Origin: Carbonatibacter sp965199245
Lineage (GTDB): Bacteria > Pseudomonadota > Alphaproteobacteria > Kiloniellales > Kiloniellaceae
Length of the DNA: 64,000 bases
Reading direction: 5' to 3'
Assembly (NCBI GenBank): GCA_965199245.1
Contig: CBDAQP010000001.1
Location: forward strand, 682,001 to 746,000
The notes under the pieces are model-generated. The model did not search any database. It saw only the letters and a list, made by a program, of their open reading frames with translations, and was not told the DNA's origin. The position numbers were made by a program, and so were the translations under genes. Positions 15,577 to 24,024 of this stretch are shown here, one piece after another; position 1 is the first letter of the stretch; every line of letters begins with the position of its first letter.

Positions 15577-16866
15577 TTAATCCCTATTTGATGGATTTTC
15601 AAGCCCGAAAAGCCGCCGCACGGCCTGATTGAACGTCGCCTCATCACCGCTCAGGCTCGCCTCACGCAGGGCCGTATGTACCGGATGTAACAAGCGATTC
15701 ACCAGCAAATGCGTCGCCTGTTGCGCGGAGTCAGGCTGTTCCTCCAAAACCTGCTGGCGGAGCTGTTCAACATGGGCACGGACAGCAACAATCGCCGGGG
15801 CAGCCTGACGATGGCGGTGGGCCCGCTCCAAAGTCGCCATTTCCGCGCCGAGGATTTTCCATGCATCCATCATGGCGGCTTCGCGCCGCGCCCGCCCTTG
15901 ACGGGCAACAGATACCAAATTATCCATGCGATAGAGAAAAACACCATCAACTGCCTGCACCCGCCCATCAACAGACCCATCATCGGCAAGGTCAATGATG
16001 AGGAGTGGCTTACGCCGACGCCTGGTCATAATGGACTTGATCCGTGGTTCATCCAAAATCACCCCCGCCGTGTGAAAACCACATAAAACAACATCATGTC
16101 CGACCAGCAACTCATCACAACGGCCCCATGTCTCGACCTGCCCCCCCAACCGCACCGCCCCCAGTCGCACCGCCATTGCCTGTGCGCGCCTCTCGCGGGG
16201 ATGCGTCACGGTGATCTGTTTAAGGCCCGTCATCATAAATTCCCGTGCCAGAAGCTCGGCGGCCTCCCCCCCCCCCATCAGAAGGAGCGAAAAACGGGCG
16301 GGGTCGCCGTGCACATCCTGCGCAAGGCGACAGGCCGACGCCGCCAGGGTCACAGCCTGTTGTGCAATGGTGGTTTGTGTCCGTACCTTTTTCGCCGCTG
16401 TAAAGGCCGCCTGAAAAAAACCGGACAAAACCGTCCCCGCCGCACCGTGGTCTTTGGCAAAACGCAGAGCATCCTTCACCTGTCCTAAAATCTGCGGTTC
16501 CCCAACCACCTGACTGTCGAGTGAGGCCGACACGGCGAAGAGATGCCGCAAGGCATCACGCCCGCATAAGCAATAGCAGGCCGAGCGCAGAGCCTGGGAC
16601 TCGCTCCCACTCTGATCGGCAAGAATATCCACCAAGTGTCCCAAAGTCCGCTCTGGTTCCAGATAAGACGGGATCAAGGCCACCAGCTCAAGCCGCTCGC
16701 AGGTCGCCAAGAGTAACCCCTCCCCCAACCCCTGCGCGGTGAGTGCATCAAGAATGCCTTGTGGATTTTCAGGGGCTTCGGCGAAGAGCCGTTCCCGCAA
16801 GCAGAGGGGAACCGTGCGACTGTTTAAACCGACCACCAGCAAACGGTCAAAAATCGGACTGTGCAC
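15577..16866 (-). CDS. hemA: Glutamyl-tRNA reductase
   Basis: This enzyme reduces glutamyl-tRNA to glutamate-1-semialdehyde, the first step of the C5 route to haem and other tetrapyrroles. The N-terminal motif GLNSRTVPLCLRERL, the active cysteine in LATCERLELVA, and LFAVSASLDSQVVGEPQILG are diagnostic, and the NADPH and dimerisation domains follow. A GTG at 16866 with AAAGGG 9 nt upstream is the best start, giving 429 residues and a 13-nt gap to hisS. Many alphaproteobacteria instead use 5-aminolevulinate synthase, also called HemA, so this family assignment is informative. Confidence 0.93.
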   Translation of the reverse strand: MHSPIFDRLLVVGLNSRTVPLCLRERLFAEAPENPQGILDALTAQGLGEGLLLATCERLELVALIPSYLEPERTLGHLVDILADQSGSESQALRSACYCLCGRDALRHLFAVSASLDSQVVGEPQILGQVKDALRFAKDHGAAGTVLSGFFQAAFTAAKKVRTQTTIAQQAVTLAASACRLAQDVHGDPARFSLLLMGGGEAAELLAREFMMTGLKQITVTHPRERRAQAMAVRLGAVRLGGQVETWGRCDELLVGHDVVLCGFHTAGVILDEPRIKSIMTRRRRKPLLIIDLADDGSVDGRVQAVDGVFLYRMDNLVSVARQGRARREAAMMDAWKILGAEMATLERAHRHRQAAPAIVAVRAHVEQLRQQVLEEQPDSAQQATHLLVNRLLHPVHTALREASLSGDEATFNQAVRRLFGLENPSNRD

Positions 16867-16879
16867 AGTACCACGCCCT

Positions 16880-18124
16880 TTAAAATCGGTCGCGGAGGTA
16901 GCGATCAAGCTGATCCTGCCCAATGCGTTCCTGCTGTCCCGTGGTCAGATCACGCACAGTCACCACATGATCTGCCAATTCATCAGGGCCAAGAATCACG
17001 GCCGCACAGGCATTTTGACGATCTGCACGCGCCAACCGTTTTTTCATATTTCCACTATAGCCCAGATCAATGCAATGCCCCCCTTGGCGTAAAGTTACCG
17101 CCAGAACAAAGGCCGCATCCTCTGCCGCCGCACCAACGGGAATAATCACCACGGGGCGCGGAGCGGGGATGTGTTTTTTCGTCAAGAGAGCCAACCGCTC
17201 AACCCCGGCGGCAAAACCGACGCCCGGAGTATCTGCCCCCCCCATGGTGCGAATCAGAGCATCATACCGTCCCCCCGCCAAAACAGTTCCCTGCGCCCCG
17301 AGAGCCGTTGTCGTAAACTCAAAGGCCGTATGCCCATAGTAATCCAACCCCCGCACGAGACGCGGGTTATGCACCCACGCAAGGCCCAGGGCATCAAGGT
17401 TATCTGTGACCTTTGCGAAAAAAGTCCGACTGTCGCTGCTGAGAAAATCGTCAAAAAGCGGGGCCTCTGTCACCAGTTCCCGATCCCCTAAATCTTTTGA
17501 GTCGAGAATACGCAAAGGATTCTTGTCTAAACGCGCAAGACTATCGGCAGAGAGCCGCCCCCGATGGGCAGAAAAATAATCAACCAGCGCATCACGCCAC
17601 GCCATGCGGCTGTGCGAGTCGCCTAGGGTATTGATTTCAAGCCGGGTGTCCTGCACCACACCCAATTCGGTCAGTATCTGTGCACCCAAGGCGATGACCT
17701 CCGCATCTGCGCGGGGGTCGGCCACCCCTAAAAACTCAACCCCAAACTGATGAAATTGGCGTTGACGGCCCTTTTGCGGGCGTTCGTGGCGAAACATCGG
17801 CCCAGCGTAGAAAAATTTCAACGGCACAGACTGCACCAAACCATTGGACATAAAGGCCCGCGCGACGCCTGCGGTGCCTTCTGGGCGCAGGGTGATACTT
17901 TCGCCGTCTTTCACCGCAAAACTGTACATTTCCTTTGTCACAACATCGGATGTTTCACCGAGTGTGCGGGTAAAGACCTCGCTTTTTTCAAACAGAGGTG
18001 TGGCCATTTCGGCAAAGCCGTAATAAGCAGAAACAGCGTGCGCCGTTTCACAAACCAAACGATGCTGACGCATCTGATCGGGTAAAAGATCATGCGTTCC
18101 CCGTACAGGTTGAAGAGATGACAT
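16880..18124 (-). CDS. hisS: Histidyl-tRNA synthetase
   Basis: Class II aminoacyl-tRNA synthetase charging tRNA-His. It begins SLQPVRGTHDLLPDQM, contains motif 2 around FYAGPMFRHERPQKGRQRQF, and the histidine-specific motif LVRGLDYYGHTAFEF; the C-terminal anticodon domain ends the protein. The ATG follows GGGAGG. 414 residues is normal. It lies between ispG (45 bp upstream) and hemA (13 bp downstream) in one run. Confidence 0.96.
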   Translation of the reverse strand: MSSLQPVRGTHDLLPDQMRQHRLVCETAHAVSAYYGFAEMATPLFEKSEVFTRTLGETSDVVTKEMYSFAVKDGESITLRPEGTAGVARAFMSNGLVQSVPLKFFYAGPMFRHERPQKGRQRQFHQFGVEFLGVADPRADAEVIALGAQILTELGVVQDTRLEINTLGDSHSRMAWRDALVDYFSAHRGRLSADSLARLDKNPLRILDSKDLGDRELVTEAPLFDDFLSSDSRTFFAKVTDNLDALGLAWVHNPRLVRGLDYYGHTAFEFTTTALGAQGTVLAGGRYDALIRTMGGADTPGVGFAAGVERLALLTKKHIPAPRPVVIIPVGAAAEDAAFVLAVTLRQGGHCIDLGYSGNMKKRLARADRQNACAAVILGPDELADHVVTVRDLTTGQQERIGQDQLDRYLRDRF

Positions 18125-18169
18125 TCTAACCTCCCGCTCTGCAAAAAAATCTGCCCAAAAAAACAAGTC

Positions 18170-19276
18170 TTAACCTTGCACTGACTCGATTTCGCGTGCA
18201 CGGGATTCGATCATCTCGACCAAATGATCGACAATATTGCTATCGCGCAAGCGATGATCCGGCAATCCACCAACATAAATTTGATGCGTCCCCCGCCCAC
18301 CCCCGGTCAAACCAATATCCGTCATAGTGGCTTCGCCCGGGCCATTGACAACACAGCCAATGACCGAAACTGTTAACGGGGTTGTGATATGGGCCAGACG
18401 TTCTTCGAGCACAGCCACCGTGGCAATCACATCAAACTGCTGACGCGCGCAGGAGGGACAGGAAATGACATTCACCCCCCGATGCCGCAACCCCAAGGAC
18501 TTGAGAATATCAAAACCCGCCCTGATTTCCTCCACCGGGTCAGCGGACAAAGACACGCGCAAGGTATCGCCGATTCCCGCCCAGAGTAGGTTACTCAAAC
18601 CAATGGCAGAACGCACTGTTCCGCTCCGCAAGCCACCGGCTTCGGTCACTCCGATATGCAAAGGATAGTCACAGGCCTCGGCAAGGCTGGAATAGGCCGC
18701 GACACACAAAAAAACATCTGATGCCTTACACGACAATTTAATGTCGAAAAAATTTTCGTCTTCTAAAATCCGAATGTGGTCAAGGGCCGATTCAACCATC
18801 GCCTCGGGACAGGGTTCGGCGTATTTTTCCAACAAATGCTTTTCCAGTGATCCCGCATTGACCCCGATGCGAATGGGACAGCCGTGATCGCGGGCGGCCT
18901 TGACCACCTCGCGCACCTTATGTTGTGCTCCAATATTACCCGGATTGATCCGCAAACACGCGGCCCCGGCCTCTGCGGCTTCGATGGCACGTTTATAATG
19001 GAAATGAATATCGGCAACAATCGGCACCTGAACAGCGGAAACAATGTCCTTTAACGCTTGGGTCGAGTCTTCGTCGGGGCAGGACACCCGCACAATATCA
19101 GCCCCTGCATCCTCCAATGCGCGAATTTGATTCACGGTCGCCGATACATCGCTGGTGAGGGTATTGGTCATCGACTGTACCGTAATGGGAGCATTCCCCC
19201 CCACTGGTACAGACCCCACCATGATCTGACGCGACTTGCGGCGATAAACCTCACGCCACGGACGCAGGGAAGACAT
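18170..19276 (-). CDS. ispG: (E)-4-hydroxy-3-methylbut-2-enyl-diphosphate synthase
   Basis: IspG (GcpE) performs the penultimate step of the MEP isoprenoid pathway with a 4Fe-4S cluster. The cluster ligands are seen in ISCPSCARQQFD and SVIGCVVNGPGEA. The TIM-barrel half begins VGGNAPITVQSMTNTLTSDV. It is 368 residues, the compact bacterial form without the plant insert. ATG at 19276 has GGAG upstream; a GTG lies one codon earlier. Operon partner of the RodZ-like gene and hisS. Confidence 0.96.
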   Translation of the reverse strand: MSSLRPWREVYRRKSRQIMVGSVPVGGNAPITVQSMTNTLTSDVSATVNQIRALEDAGADIVRVSCPDEDSTQALKDIVSAVQVPIVADIHFHYKRAIEAAEAGAACLRINPGNIGAQHKVREVVKAARDHGCPIRIGVNAGSLEKHLLEKYAEPCPEAMVESALDHIRILEDENFFDIKLSCKASDVFLCVAAYSSLAEACDYPLHIGVTEAGGLRSGTVRSAIGLSNLLWAGIGDTLRVSLSADPVEEIRAGFDILKSLGLRHRGVNVISCPSCARQQFDVIATVAVLEERLAHITTPLTVSVIGCVVNGPGEATMTDIGLTGGGRGTHQIYVGGLPDHRLRDSNIVDHLVEMIESRAREIESVQG

Positions 19277-19362
19277 CACACAGGCTCCACAACAACAGTC
19301 AACAATGAACGGAGAAAATGCGCCCGCACCCCCTAAAATTCAAGGCAAAAGCAACAGATCAA

Positions 19363-20490
19363 TCAATTTCCGTTACGTGCGGCAATAAAACGCTGTAATG
19401 CAAGGGGCGCAAGCGGAACACCAGACACAACCTCACCCTGTTTGCCCAAGGTCGGTTGATCTTGGTCATCAATCGCAATAACTAATCCCCCTGCATTTCC
19501 GATTTTCATGGTCAGCCCATCGCGCCAAGGCGCACCATAACTGTCACCCGCACGCAAAACCCGCCCGAAGAGTATTTCCCCCTCTGCCGTATCGACCTGA
19601 ACCCAACTGTCCACCTGCGCCCGCAAAACAACCCGTGAAACTACCGCCCCAAAATGTTGGCCTGGTTGCACCGCCTGCGGTGAAAATTCAGAGTCCGGTA
19701 AAGAAACAGGTTCCGGATTAGAGGCAGAATCCTGCGACTCTTCTTTTGCCTCTTCCTCCTGTGCGGGAGCAACAAAAGAGGCAGTCTCCCCATCTGCACC
19801 GTTCCCCACAGGCTCTGGCACAGGTTCGCTGACAGAGTTTGGCGGAGGAGTGTTGTCAGATTGTACGAGGTCAAAATTATCTTCGCGCGAGGAAATAATC
19901 AGATCACCCTCCCGGGCGTCTTCGCCCAGGTTGTCCGGGGGCGTGACCACCGCAGGTCTTTGATCCGAACCTGGCTCAGGTTCCGATTCAGACAGCGACA
20001 CAACGCCTGAGAAATCAAACAAAGAACTTTGCCAGGCAAACCAACCGCCATAGGCCAGAACCATCAAAAGCCCCGCAATAAAAAAAACGGCAAAGCCGGG
20101 AATTTTTCCCTCTGAAACCGGATGGGGGAAAGACAAAGATTTTTTTTTTCCGTAGTGTTCGGCCTCTTTTTTAAAGCGACGCACAATTTCATTTTGATCC
20201 AAATCCAAATGATCGCAATAGGTGCGGATAAAACCATAGGCATAGGCATCACCGGGCAAGGCGGCAAAATTACCCTGTTCAATCGCATCCAAATAAACGT
20301 GGCGGATACACAAAACACCCGAAACATCCCGCAGGCTCTGTCCCGTTTTTTCCCGCGCTTCGCGCAAGGTTTGCCCAACAGATGCCCCAAAGTTTCCGGA
20401 TTTTTCTCTGGACTTATTTTCGGTTTCCTTTGGCGCAACATGGCCTGTGGCCTCTTGCACAGGTTCTGCGTCGGGAGAGTCTTTTTTCAA
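19363..20490 (-). CDS. RodZ-like helix-turn-helix membrane protein (DUF4115)
   Basis: RodZ-type proteins link the MreB cytoskeleton to the envelope. The cytoplasmic part has a Cro-like helix-turn-helix (GQTLREAREKTGQSLRDVSG, then RHVYLDAIEQGNFAALPG). One membrane helix follows at about residues 132-153, then a long acidic proline- and serine-rich spacer and a C-terminal beta domain of DUF4115 type (VDTAEGEILFGRVLRAGDSY). A TTG at 20490 with GGAGG 5 nt upstream is the likeliest start. RodZ-like genes commonly precede ispG, as here. Role in cell shape is inferred from family. Confidence 0.82.
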   Translation of the reverse strand: MKKDSPDAEPVQEATGHVAPKETENKSREKSGNFGASVGQTLREAREKTGQSLRDVSGVLCIRHVYLDAIEQGNFAALPGDAYAYGFIRTYCDHLDLDQNEIVRRFKKEAEHYGKKKSLSFPHPVSEGKIPGFAVFFIAGLLMVLAYGGWFAWQSSLFDFSGVVSLSESEPEPGSDQRPAVVTPPDNLGEDAREGDLIISSREDNFDLVQSDNTPPPNSVSEPVPEPVGNGADGETASFVAPAQEEEAKEESQDSASNPEPVSLPDSEFSPQAVQPGQHFGAVVSRVVLRAQVDSWVQVDTAEGEILFGRVLRAGDSYGAPWRDGLTMKIGNAGGLVIAIDDQDQPTLGKQGEVVSGVPLAPLALQRFIAARNGN

Positions 20491-20589
20491 GGCAACCTCC
20501 AGCAATCAGGGGGTGTCACGCAAGGACAGAAAAGCCCCCGCAAACGAAAACAACCAAAGCCAACTCTCTAACCCGACAACATACAAAAA

Positions 20590-21441
20590 TCAAGGCTGAC
20601 AGGCGGGACGCCTTCTGTGCAAGCGTCCCCACGCCGCAACCCATTCATCTAGATGGCTGGCCTGTGGCACAACCTGCGCCCGCACACAGGCACTCTGCCC
20701 CGCCGCCCGGACAAAATTCTCCCCAACCCACGGCGGCACAACCCGATCCCGCCCACCGAGGTAGTGCGTTTGAGGCAACGTAGCAAGTTTAGGCGCAACC
20801 GCAATGGGATTCAGCGAATAACGCAGGGGGGAAACCTTTTTCGCCCGGTTCAACGCAACATGATCCAAATTCCCGGCAACCGTGCGCACCGAAAAAACAT
20901 CCCCTCGCCGCGCTGCCAACAGTACCGCCACCGCCCCACCGCCTGAAAAACCCACCAAATGAAAGCCCGCATTGCCCAAACGGGCCGCGATCTGGTCAAG
21001 GGCCTGATCATAGGTCGCGATAACATCGGGCGCAAAACGCGCCGAGGTCCAAAAGGCAGGGCGGCAATTGCGTTCATGCGCCAAATCGACAAACTGACAG
21101 GGACGCGCCAGATAAAAAACACGCGCAGAACTATCACGCACCGCCAGTTTTAACGCCAGGGGATTACGCGGTGTCGGATTGTCAGACACCGTAAAGCGGT
21201 CAATCCACGCAAAGCCATCTCCCTCAATGTACACAACAGGGCTGCGCTGATCCGGGGTCAGTCGAGATGGGGAACCAACTCTGTAAAAACCGGATAGGGT
21301 AAAAGAACTCGTCCGCAGGTTCAGCGGCTCAAACCCCGCATCCGCCGCCAAATGCACGGCCTGTTCTTGCCGTCCCTCCACCGATGCACAAGCCGACAGG
21401 GCCACCAGCATCAGGAATAAAAAAGACCGTGGAAAAATCAT
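20590..21441 (-). CDS. Lipoprotein alpha/beta hydrolase
   Basis: The signal peptide ends in a lipobox (LVALSAC), so this is a predicted outer- or inner-membrane-anchored lipoprotein of about 283 residues. The alpha/beta hydrolase nucleophile elbow is GFSGGG, with later residues RDRVVPPW and ASHLDEW giving plausible acid and histidine. The N-terminal half has a strand run around VVYIEGDGFAWIDR. The substrate is unknown; such proteins include esterases and peptidoglycan- or polyester-acting enzymes. It lies 12 bp downstream of the coiled-coil gene on the same strand. No strong ribosome binding site is visible before the ATG. Confidence 0.72.
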   Translation of the reverse strand: MIFPRSFLFLMLVALSACASVEGRQEQAVHLAADAGFEPLNLRTSSFTLSGFYRVGSPSRLTPDQRSPVVYIEGDGFAWIDRFTVSDNPTPRNPLALKLAVRDSSARVFYLARPCQFVDLAHERNCRPAFWTSARFAPDVIATYDQALDQIAARLGNAGFHLVGFSGGGAVAVLLAARRGDVFSVRTVAGNLDHVALNRAKKVSPLRYSLNPIAVAPKLATLPQTHYLGGRDRVVPPWVGENFVRAAGQSACVRAQVVPQASHLDEWVAAWGRLHRRRPACQP

Positions 21442-21453
21442 GCGAAGCAAAAA

Positions 21454-22263
21454 TCAGGGCGCGATAAAGGAGAAAAACCGCATCAAACCAAAAAACACAC
21501 CGAATAACACCACCATCAAAGACCCCAAACGAAAGATTGTATCCTTTTGCGATGTTTGAATTTGAATCGTCAGATCACGGGCAACGGTGTCAATTTTGGT
21601 GCTCAATTCATGCGCAACGGTGTCGATTTTCGTATGGAGCTCTTTGGACAGGTTGTCAATCTTCATGTCCATAGCCTGGAGCTGTGAATCAACCCTGGCA
21701 AAACGCACGTCAATCTCTGCAAAGCGTTCATCAATCCGCACAAAACGGGCATCAATTTCTGCAAAACGTTCGTCAATTCGCGCAAAACGTGCATCAATTT
21801 CTGCAAAGCGTTCATCAATCCGCACAAAACGCGCATCAATTTCTGCAAAGCGTTCGTCAATTCGCGCAAAACGCACGTCAATCTCTGCAAAGCGTTCATC
21901 AATCCGCGCAAAACGCGCATCAATTTCTGCAAAGCGTTCGTCAATCCGCACAAAACGCGCATCAATTTCTGCAAAACGTTCGTCAATTCGCGCAAAACGT
22001 TCGTCAATTCGCGCAAAATGTTCGTCAATTCGCGCAAAACGCGCATTGACCTCGGCAAACTGCCCGTCGCGCTTTCCATCGAGTTCCTTCAACCGCGATT
22101 CGGCCTGTTGATAATAGAGGATGAAGTCGTCTTTTGTTGCCAGAGAATCAGACATAATCTCCGCATGGGCAGAGGCCAGGGCCTCTGCCAGTGGGGAGTC
22201 CATTCCAGCCTCTTCCATTTTGCGGGCAAAGGACAGCGTATCAAAAGTAATCAAGCCAACCAT
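21454..22263 (-). CDS. Heptad-repeat coiled-coil membrane protein (DUF1640-like)
   Basis: The 269-residue protein starts LITFDTLSFARKMEEAGM, resembling the DUF1640/CCDC90-like family. It ends in a membrane helix (residues about 245-264) followed by a short tail, so it is C-terminally anchored. Residues 69-190 are about 17 near-identical heptads alternating FARIDER and FAEIDAR, a very regular coiled coil, then a less regular coil with THK/STKIDT units. The repeat seems to have grown by duplication of 42-bp units. A decayed relative without this expansion lies at 2.4-2.7 kb. Its function is unknown; related mitochondrial proteins regulate the calcium uniporter, but that cannot be carried over. 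Confidence 0.75.
   Translation of the reverse strand: MVGLITFDTLSFARKMEEAGMDSPLAEALASAHAEIMSDSLATKDDFILYYQQAESRLKELDGKRDGQFAEVNARFARIDEHFARIDERFARIDERFAEIDARFVRIDERFAEIDARFARIDERFAEIDVRFARIDERFAEIDARFVRIDERFAEIDARFARIDERFAEIDARFVRIDERFAEIDVRFARVDSQLQAMDMKIDNLSKELHTKIDTVAHELSTKIDTVARDLTIQIQTSQKDTIFRLGSLMVVLFGVFFGLMRFFSFIAP
21694..22059. repeat. In-frame 42-bp (2 x 21-bp) tandem repeat
   Basis: About 17 consecutive 21-bp units encode alternating heptads in the coiled-coil gene. Variants alternate with a two-unit (42-bp) period, and some higher-order blocks of about 126 bp also recur. High DNA identity makes slippage and copy-number change likely. Confidence 0.85.
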
Positions 22264-22327
22264 GGACGCATATTCCTACAACACCATGTCAAATTCTAGG
22301 CCCTGCGCGACCAAAAAGCAAGCGCAG

Positions 22328-23914
22328 CTAAGATACCAGCAAAGCACTCGCGGCAAAGATATTCAGTGTCGCCTGCACATATTGGCGCAAATTGTCGTCA
22401 AAGGTCGGACTATCGGAGGTCAGAGGTTCACCCTGAACATTCAGGGTCAATTCCCCCCGGGTGATGTGATCGCGCACAGCGGCGGCGATATCATCATGCG
22501 TGTTGTCACCATTGACATATTGCAGGACAAGACGTTGATCGTCGTTCAGGCGCACAACCTCGTGATGCAAATTCGGCAACAACGACATGTCCCGGCCAAT
22601 CACCACCGCCGCCGGAAAGGCCATAGGTTTTTCAGACAATTCCGTGACCGCCGTCGTCTGATCACCACTGAGGTTAAACACACCAGACAACATAAAGTTT
22701 AAAAACAGCTGCCCCAGCTGTGGAACCAAATCATCCGGGGTTGTTTTTTCCGCGTCCTTTAGTTTTGGCGCGACCCGTTGAGCGACCTCTGCGACACTCA
22801 AACGGTTGGGCAGGGCGTTCAGAATTTCAACCATCGCCGCACAGGCCAAACGCCCCTGAATTGTTGCCGTTTGTTCCGCATTGCTGACATAGGCCAGTTT
22901 CAATTTTTCGGGGGCATCCCCAGCCGGTTCCTGAAAGCGGTATTGGGGAATCAAACGTGAATTTTTCAACCGCTCGGGAGACAGGCGGCGGTCAACAGTC
23001 GTGCCCGCTCGCACCAAAAGGCTGGAGCGAAAGCGGCGATTGGTGACAAAATCCAAATACTGCTCCAAACGCACGGGATCATTGATCTGCGACAGTGTTC
23101 CCGAAACCTTTTCTGTTTGGTTGCCCAAAAACATCGACGGCAAGTCACTATCAGCCAGATAGGCCAGGCCCTGCACCGCCGCTGCTGACGCAAATTCATG
23201 AAAATAACAGGGATCATTTGTACCCTCGAGATGGTCATGAAAGAGATAGTTATCATCCGCTGATTGCAGGGTTTTAATTTCAGCTTCCAGGGTCTCCTTG
23301 TAAGGACCACTTTGATTTTTCATGTTATCGGCGACAAATTTGAGCATGTTACGTGCTTCGACCACTTTGCGCCCCGGGTCGTCAAAACTTTGCCCATGAT
23401 AAATCATCATATCACGAATGGTTTTAACTGCGTTCCACCCGGGCAGAGTGTTATAGCTGATAAAGGCCACGCCGTTTTTGGATAGATGTCGCCCACAGAT
23501 TTCCAAAATCCGTTCCCGCACCGGGGCAGGAACCCACGAATAGACCCCGTGAGCAATAATATAATCAAACCTGTCCCCCCGCTTAAACGCGCAATCGGTG
23601 ATCGACTCTGCATGAAGCGACAAATTTTTCAGCCCTAACTGTTGGGCGCGGGCCTGTGCAAGTTCGACCTGAACCGTGGACAGATCAACGCCAACAAACT
23701 TCGCCTTGGGAAAACGCGCAGCCAGGGGAATAATATTGCTACCCGAGGCACAGCCAATTTCCAGCACACGAGCCGTATCAATGTCCGGGGCCGACAACCC
23801 GAAAACTTGCGCCTGCGCGTGCAAATGCGCCGGGGAAGATTGCGGGTAGCAATAGCTGGGATAGGGAACTACATCATAGGCAAAAGGTGTGGCATCTGAA
23901 ACGGTGTCAGTCAT
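22328..23914 (-). CDS. SAM-dependent methyltransferase with regulatory domain
   Basis: The 528-residue protein has a class I methyltransferase domain: VLEIGCASGSNIIPLAARFP is motif I, FVGVDLS motif II and FDYIIAHGVYSWVP motif IV. It is followed by a long region matching the methyltransferase regulatory domain family (around FHDHLEGTNDPCYFHEFAS), and a C-terminal part with a winged-helix feel. The family often lies near envelope or surface-polysaccharide genes, but its substrate is not known. ATG at 23914. It lies between the coiled-coil gene and the autotransporter, all on minus. Confidence 0.82.
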   Translation of the reverse strand: MTDTVSDATPFAYDVVPYPSYCYPQSSPAHLHAQAQVFGLSAPDIDTARVLEIGCASGSNIIPLAARFPKAKFVGVDLSTVQVELAQARAQQLGLKNLSLHAESITDCAFKRGDRFDYIIAHGVYSWVPAPVRERILEICGRHLSKNGVAFISYNTLPGWNAVKTIRDMMIYHGQSFDDPGRKVVEARNMLKFVADNMKNQSGPYKETLEAEIKTLQSADDNYLFHDHLEGTNDPCYFHEFASAAAVQGLAYLADSDLPSMFLGNQTEKVSGTLSQINDPVRLEQYLDFVTNRRFRSSLLVRAGTTVDRRLSPERLKNSRLIPQYRFQEPAGDAPEKLKLAYVSNAEQTATIQGRLACAAMVEILNALPNRLSVAEVAQRVAPKLKDAEKTTPDDLVPQLGQLFLNFMLSGVFNLSGDQTTAVTELSEKPMAFPAAVVIGRDMSLLPNLHHEVVRLNDDQRLVLQYVNGDNTHDDIAAAVRDHITRGELTLNVQGEPLTSDSPTFDDNLRQYVQATLNIFAASALLVS

Positions 23915-23960
23915 CAGTCAACTTTCTAGTGTTTGCTTTTTGGGTATCGTCTTTTAACAG

Positions 23961-23997
23961 GAAAAAGAGAACCCCGAAAGGCCGAAACCTTTCAGGT
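23961..23997 (-). terminator. Terminator of the autotransporter gene
   Basis: On the minus strand, a stem of GAAAGG/CCTTTC extended outward by AACC/GGTT around one mismatch has loop TTTCGG and is followed by a CTCTTTTTC tract. On plus, the same hairpin ends in eight T, so it could work both ways. Confidence 0.7.
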
Positions 23998-24024
23998 TTT
24001 TTTTCGATTCAGGTTCAAAAGAAT

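Noticed and set aside
21587..22111. Serine/arginine/lysine-rich repeat protein on plus, and the same stretch as a possible CRISPR array
   Set aside because: Both come from the in-frame 21-bp heptad repeat; there are no unique spacers, and the minus-strand frame has family motifs at both ends.
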